From the NCBI GenBank assembly GCA_937900975.1, contig CALCPC010000128.1:1-6873 (forward strand): 6,873 nt of DNA, in the 5' to 3' direction. Positions 6,591 to 6,873 of this stretch are shown in pieces. Source of the stretch: an uncultured Paracoccaceae bacterium (lineage in GTDB: Bacteria > Pseudomonadota > Alphaproteobacteria > Rhodobacterales > Rhodobacteraceae). Numbering within the stretch: the stretch's first letter is position 1; each line of letters begins with the position of its first letter. Below the pieces are notes generated by a model. The model was given only the letters and a program-made list of their open reading frames with translations, was not told the DNA's origin and did no database searches. The translations under genes and the position numbers were made by a program.

Positions 6591-6621
6591 CCCGAAACCC
6601 CGCCAAAAGGGCGCTTTCGGG
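6591..6621. other. GC-rich hairpin in intergenic DNA
   Basis: Outer arms CCCGAAA (6591-6597) and TTTCGGG (6615-6621) enclose an inner stem CGCC (6601-6604) / GGCG (6610-6613) with an AAAAG loop. No T-run follows. It lies between the substrate-binding remnant and the small ORF at 6729 and might be an old terminator or leader structure. A second small hairpin, GGCAC (6673-6677) / GTGCC (6683-6687), lies closer to that ORF. Confidence 0.35.
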
Positions 6622-6728
6622 GTCTTACGACGAAAGACCAATTCACAGGCAGGCGATGTTGCCCGAATACTGGGCACAGTGGGTGCCAACCTTGCGTAGA
6701 GCATCCGTAGTCCAGTGGGAGGAACTTA

Positions 6729-6854
6729 ATGAACCGGTTCATTCTTGCGGCTGTTGCAGGCATCCTTGCCTCCAGCGTCGCCACAGCCGAGGGCTTCGGA
6801 GAAGCCGATCTTTCCGGCGACACGACCGCCACAGCCGTAATCCTATCCTTCTGA
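6729..6854 (+). CDS. Short exported-peptide ORF, possibly the 5' end of a broken gene
   Basis: Encodes 41 residues: MNRFILAAVAGILASSVATA, a textbook signal peptide, followed by EGFGEADLSGDTTATAVILSF and a TGA at 6852. The ribosome site GGGAGGA (6718-6724) is well placed before the ATG. Either it is a genuine small secreted peptide or a frameshift has cut off a larger exported protein whose remainder lies past the window edge; only 19 bases follow the stop, too few to tell. Another ATG begins immediately after the stop (6855), but with only six codons visible it cannot be judged. I do not recognise a family. Confidence 0.42.
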   Translation: MNRFILAAVAGILASSVATAEGFGEADLSGDTTATAVILSF

Positions 6855-6873
6855 ATGGGGCGCCACCTGCAGC

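Noticed and set aside
6131..6832. A 233-codon minus-strand frame overlapping the ABC remnants
   Set aside because: No ribosome site or family resemblance; it runs across the SBP fragment in a different frame and antisense to the signal-peptide ORF at 6729.
1..6873. tRNA, rRNA, CRISPR array, transposase or phage genes
   Set aside because: No cloverleaf, rRNA segment, regularly spaced direct repeat or transposase/integrase motif was seen on either strand.

Overview
The window is GC-rich and looks chromosomal, with the codon use and gene style of an alphaproteobacterium, most likely a Rhodobacterales (roseobacter-type) species. That placement is inferred from protein style and GC content; there is no rRNA or other phylogenetic marker here. 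The recognisable genes belong to the periplasmic PQQ-dependent (quinoprotein) alcohol oxidation neighbourhood: a PedF-type cytochrome c, an ExaC/AcoD-type aldehyde dehydrogenase, and the two 'PQQ-dependent catabolism-associated' proteins (a periplasmic binding protein and a YVTN beta-propeller). The quinoprotein dehydrogenase itself is not in the window.

Layout. On the minus strand, right to left: cytochrome c (2720-2025), then a tightly linked family-3 solute-binding protein (2022-1120), then a strong hairpin (1066-1111), then an aldehyde dehydrogenase that starts at 898 and runs off the left edge. On the plus strand, diverging from the cytochrome gene across a 151-bp intergenic region (2721-2871): a LivJ-like binding protein (2872-4029), a seven-bladed beta-propeller protein (4051-5025) and a small exported protein with a hexa-aspartate mature N-terminus and a cupredoxin-like tail that lacks copper ligands (5049-5498). 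Five of the six genes encode exported proteins with evident signal peptides; the aldehyde dehydrogenase is cytoplasmic.

From 5499 to 6728 I see no intact gene. This 1.2-kb stretch holds a 117-bp nested palindrome (5547-5663) and, on the minus strand, the decayed remains of a NitT/TauT-like ABC transporter: the C-terminal end of a substrate-binding protein (6468-6193), then the N-terminal half of its ATPase (about 6209-5837), split over three frames with a stop codon inside the Walker A motif. A short exported-peptide ORF with a good ribosome binding site (6729-6854) closes the window.

How it fits together (inference): an alcohol is oxidised in the periplasm by a PQQ enzyme encoded outside the window, electrons pass to the PedF-type cytochrome, and the aldehyde is oxidised to acid by the NAD-dependent dehydrogenase. 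The binding and propeller proteins are accessory factors of unknown exact role, and no intact ABC ATPase or permease accompanies them here. I found no convincing wholly new system. The most distinctive points are the long C-terminal extension of the cytochrome, the D6/cupredoxin-like protein, a possible shared operator motif, and the ABC transporter graveyard.
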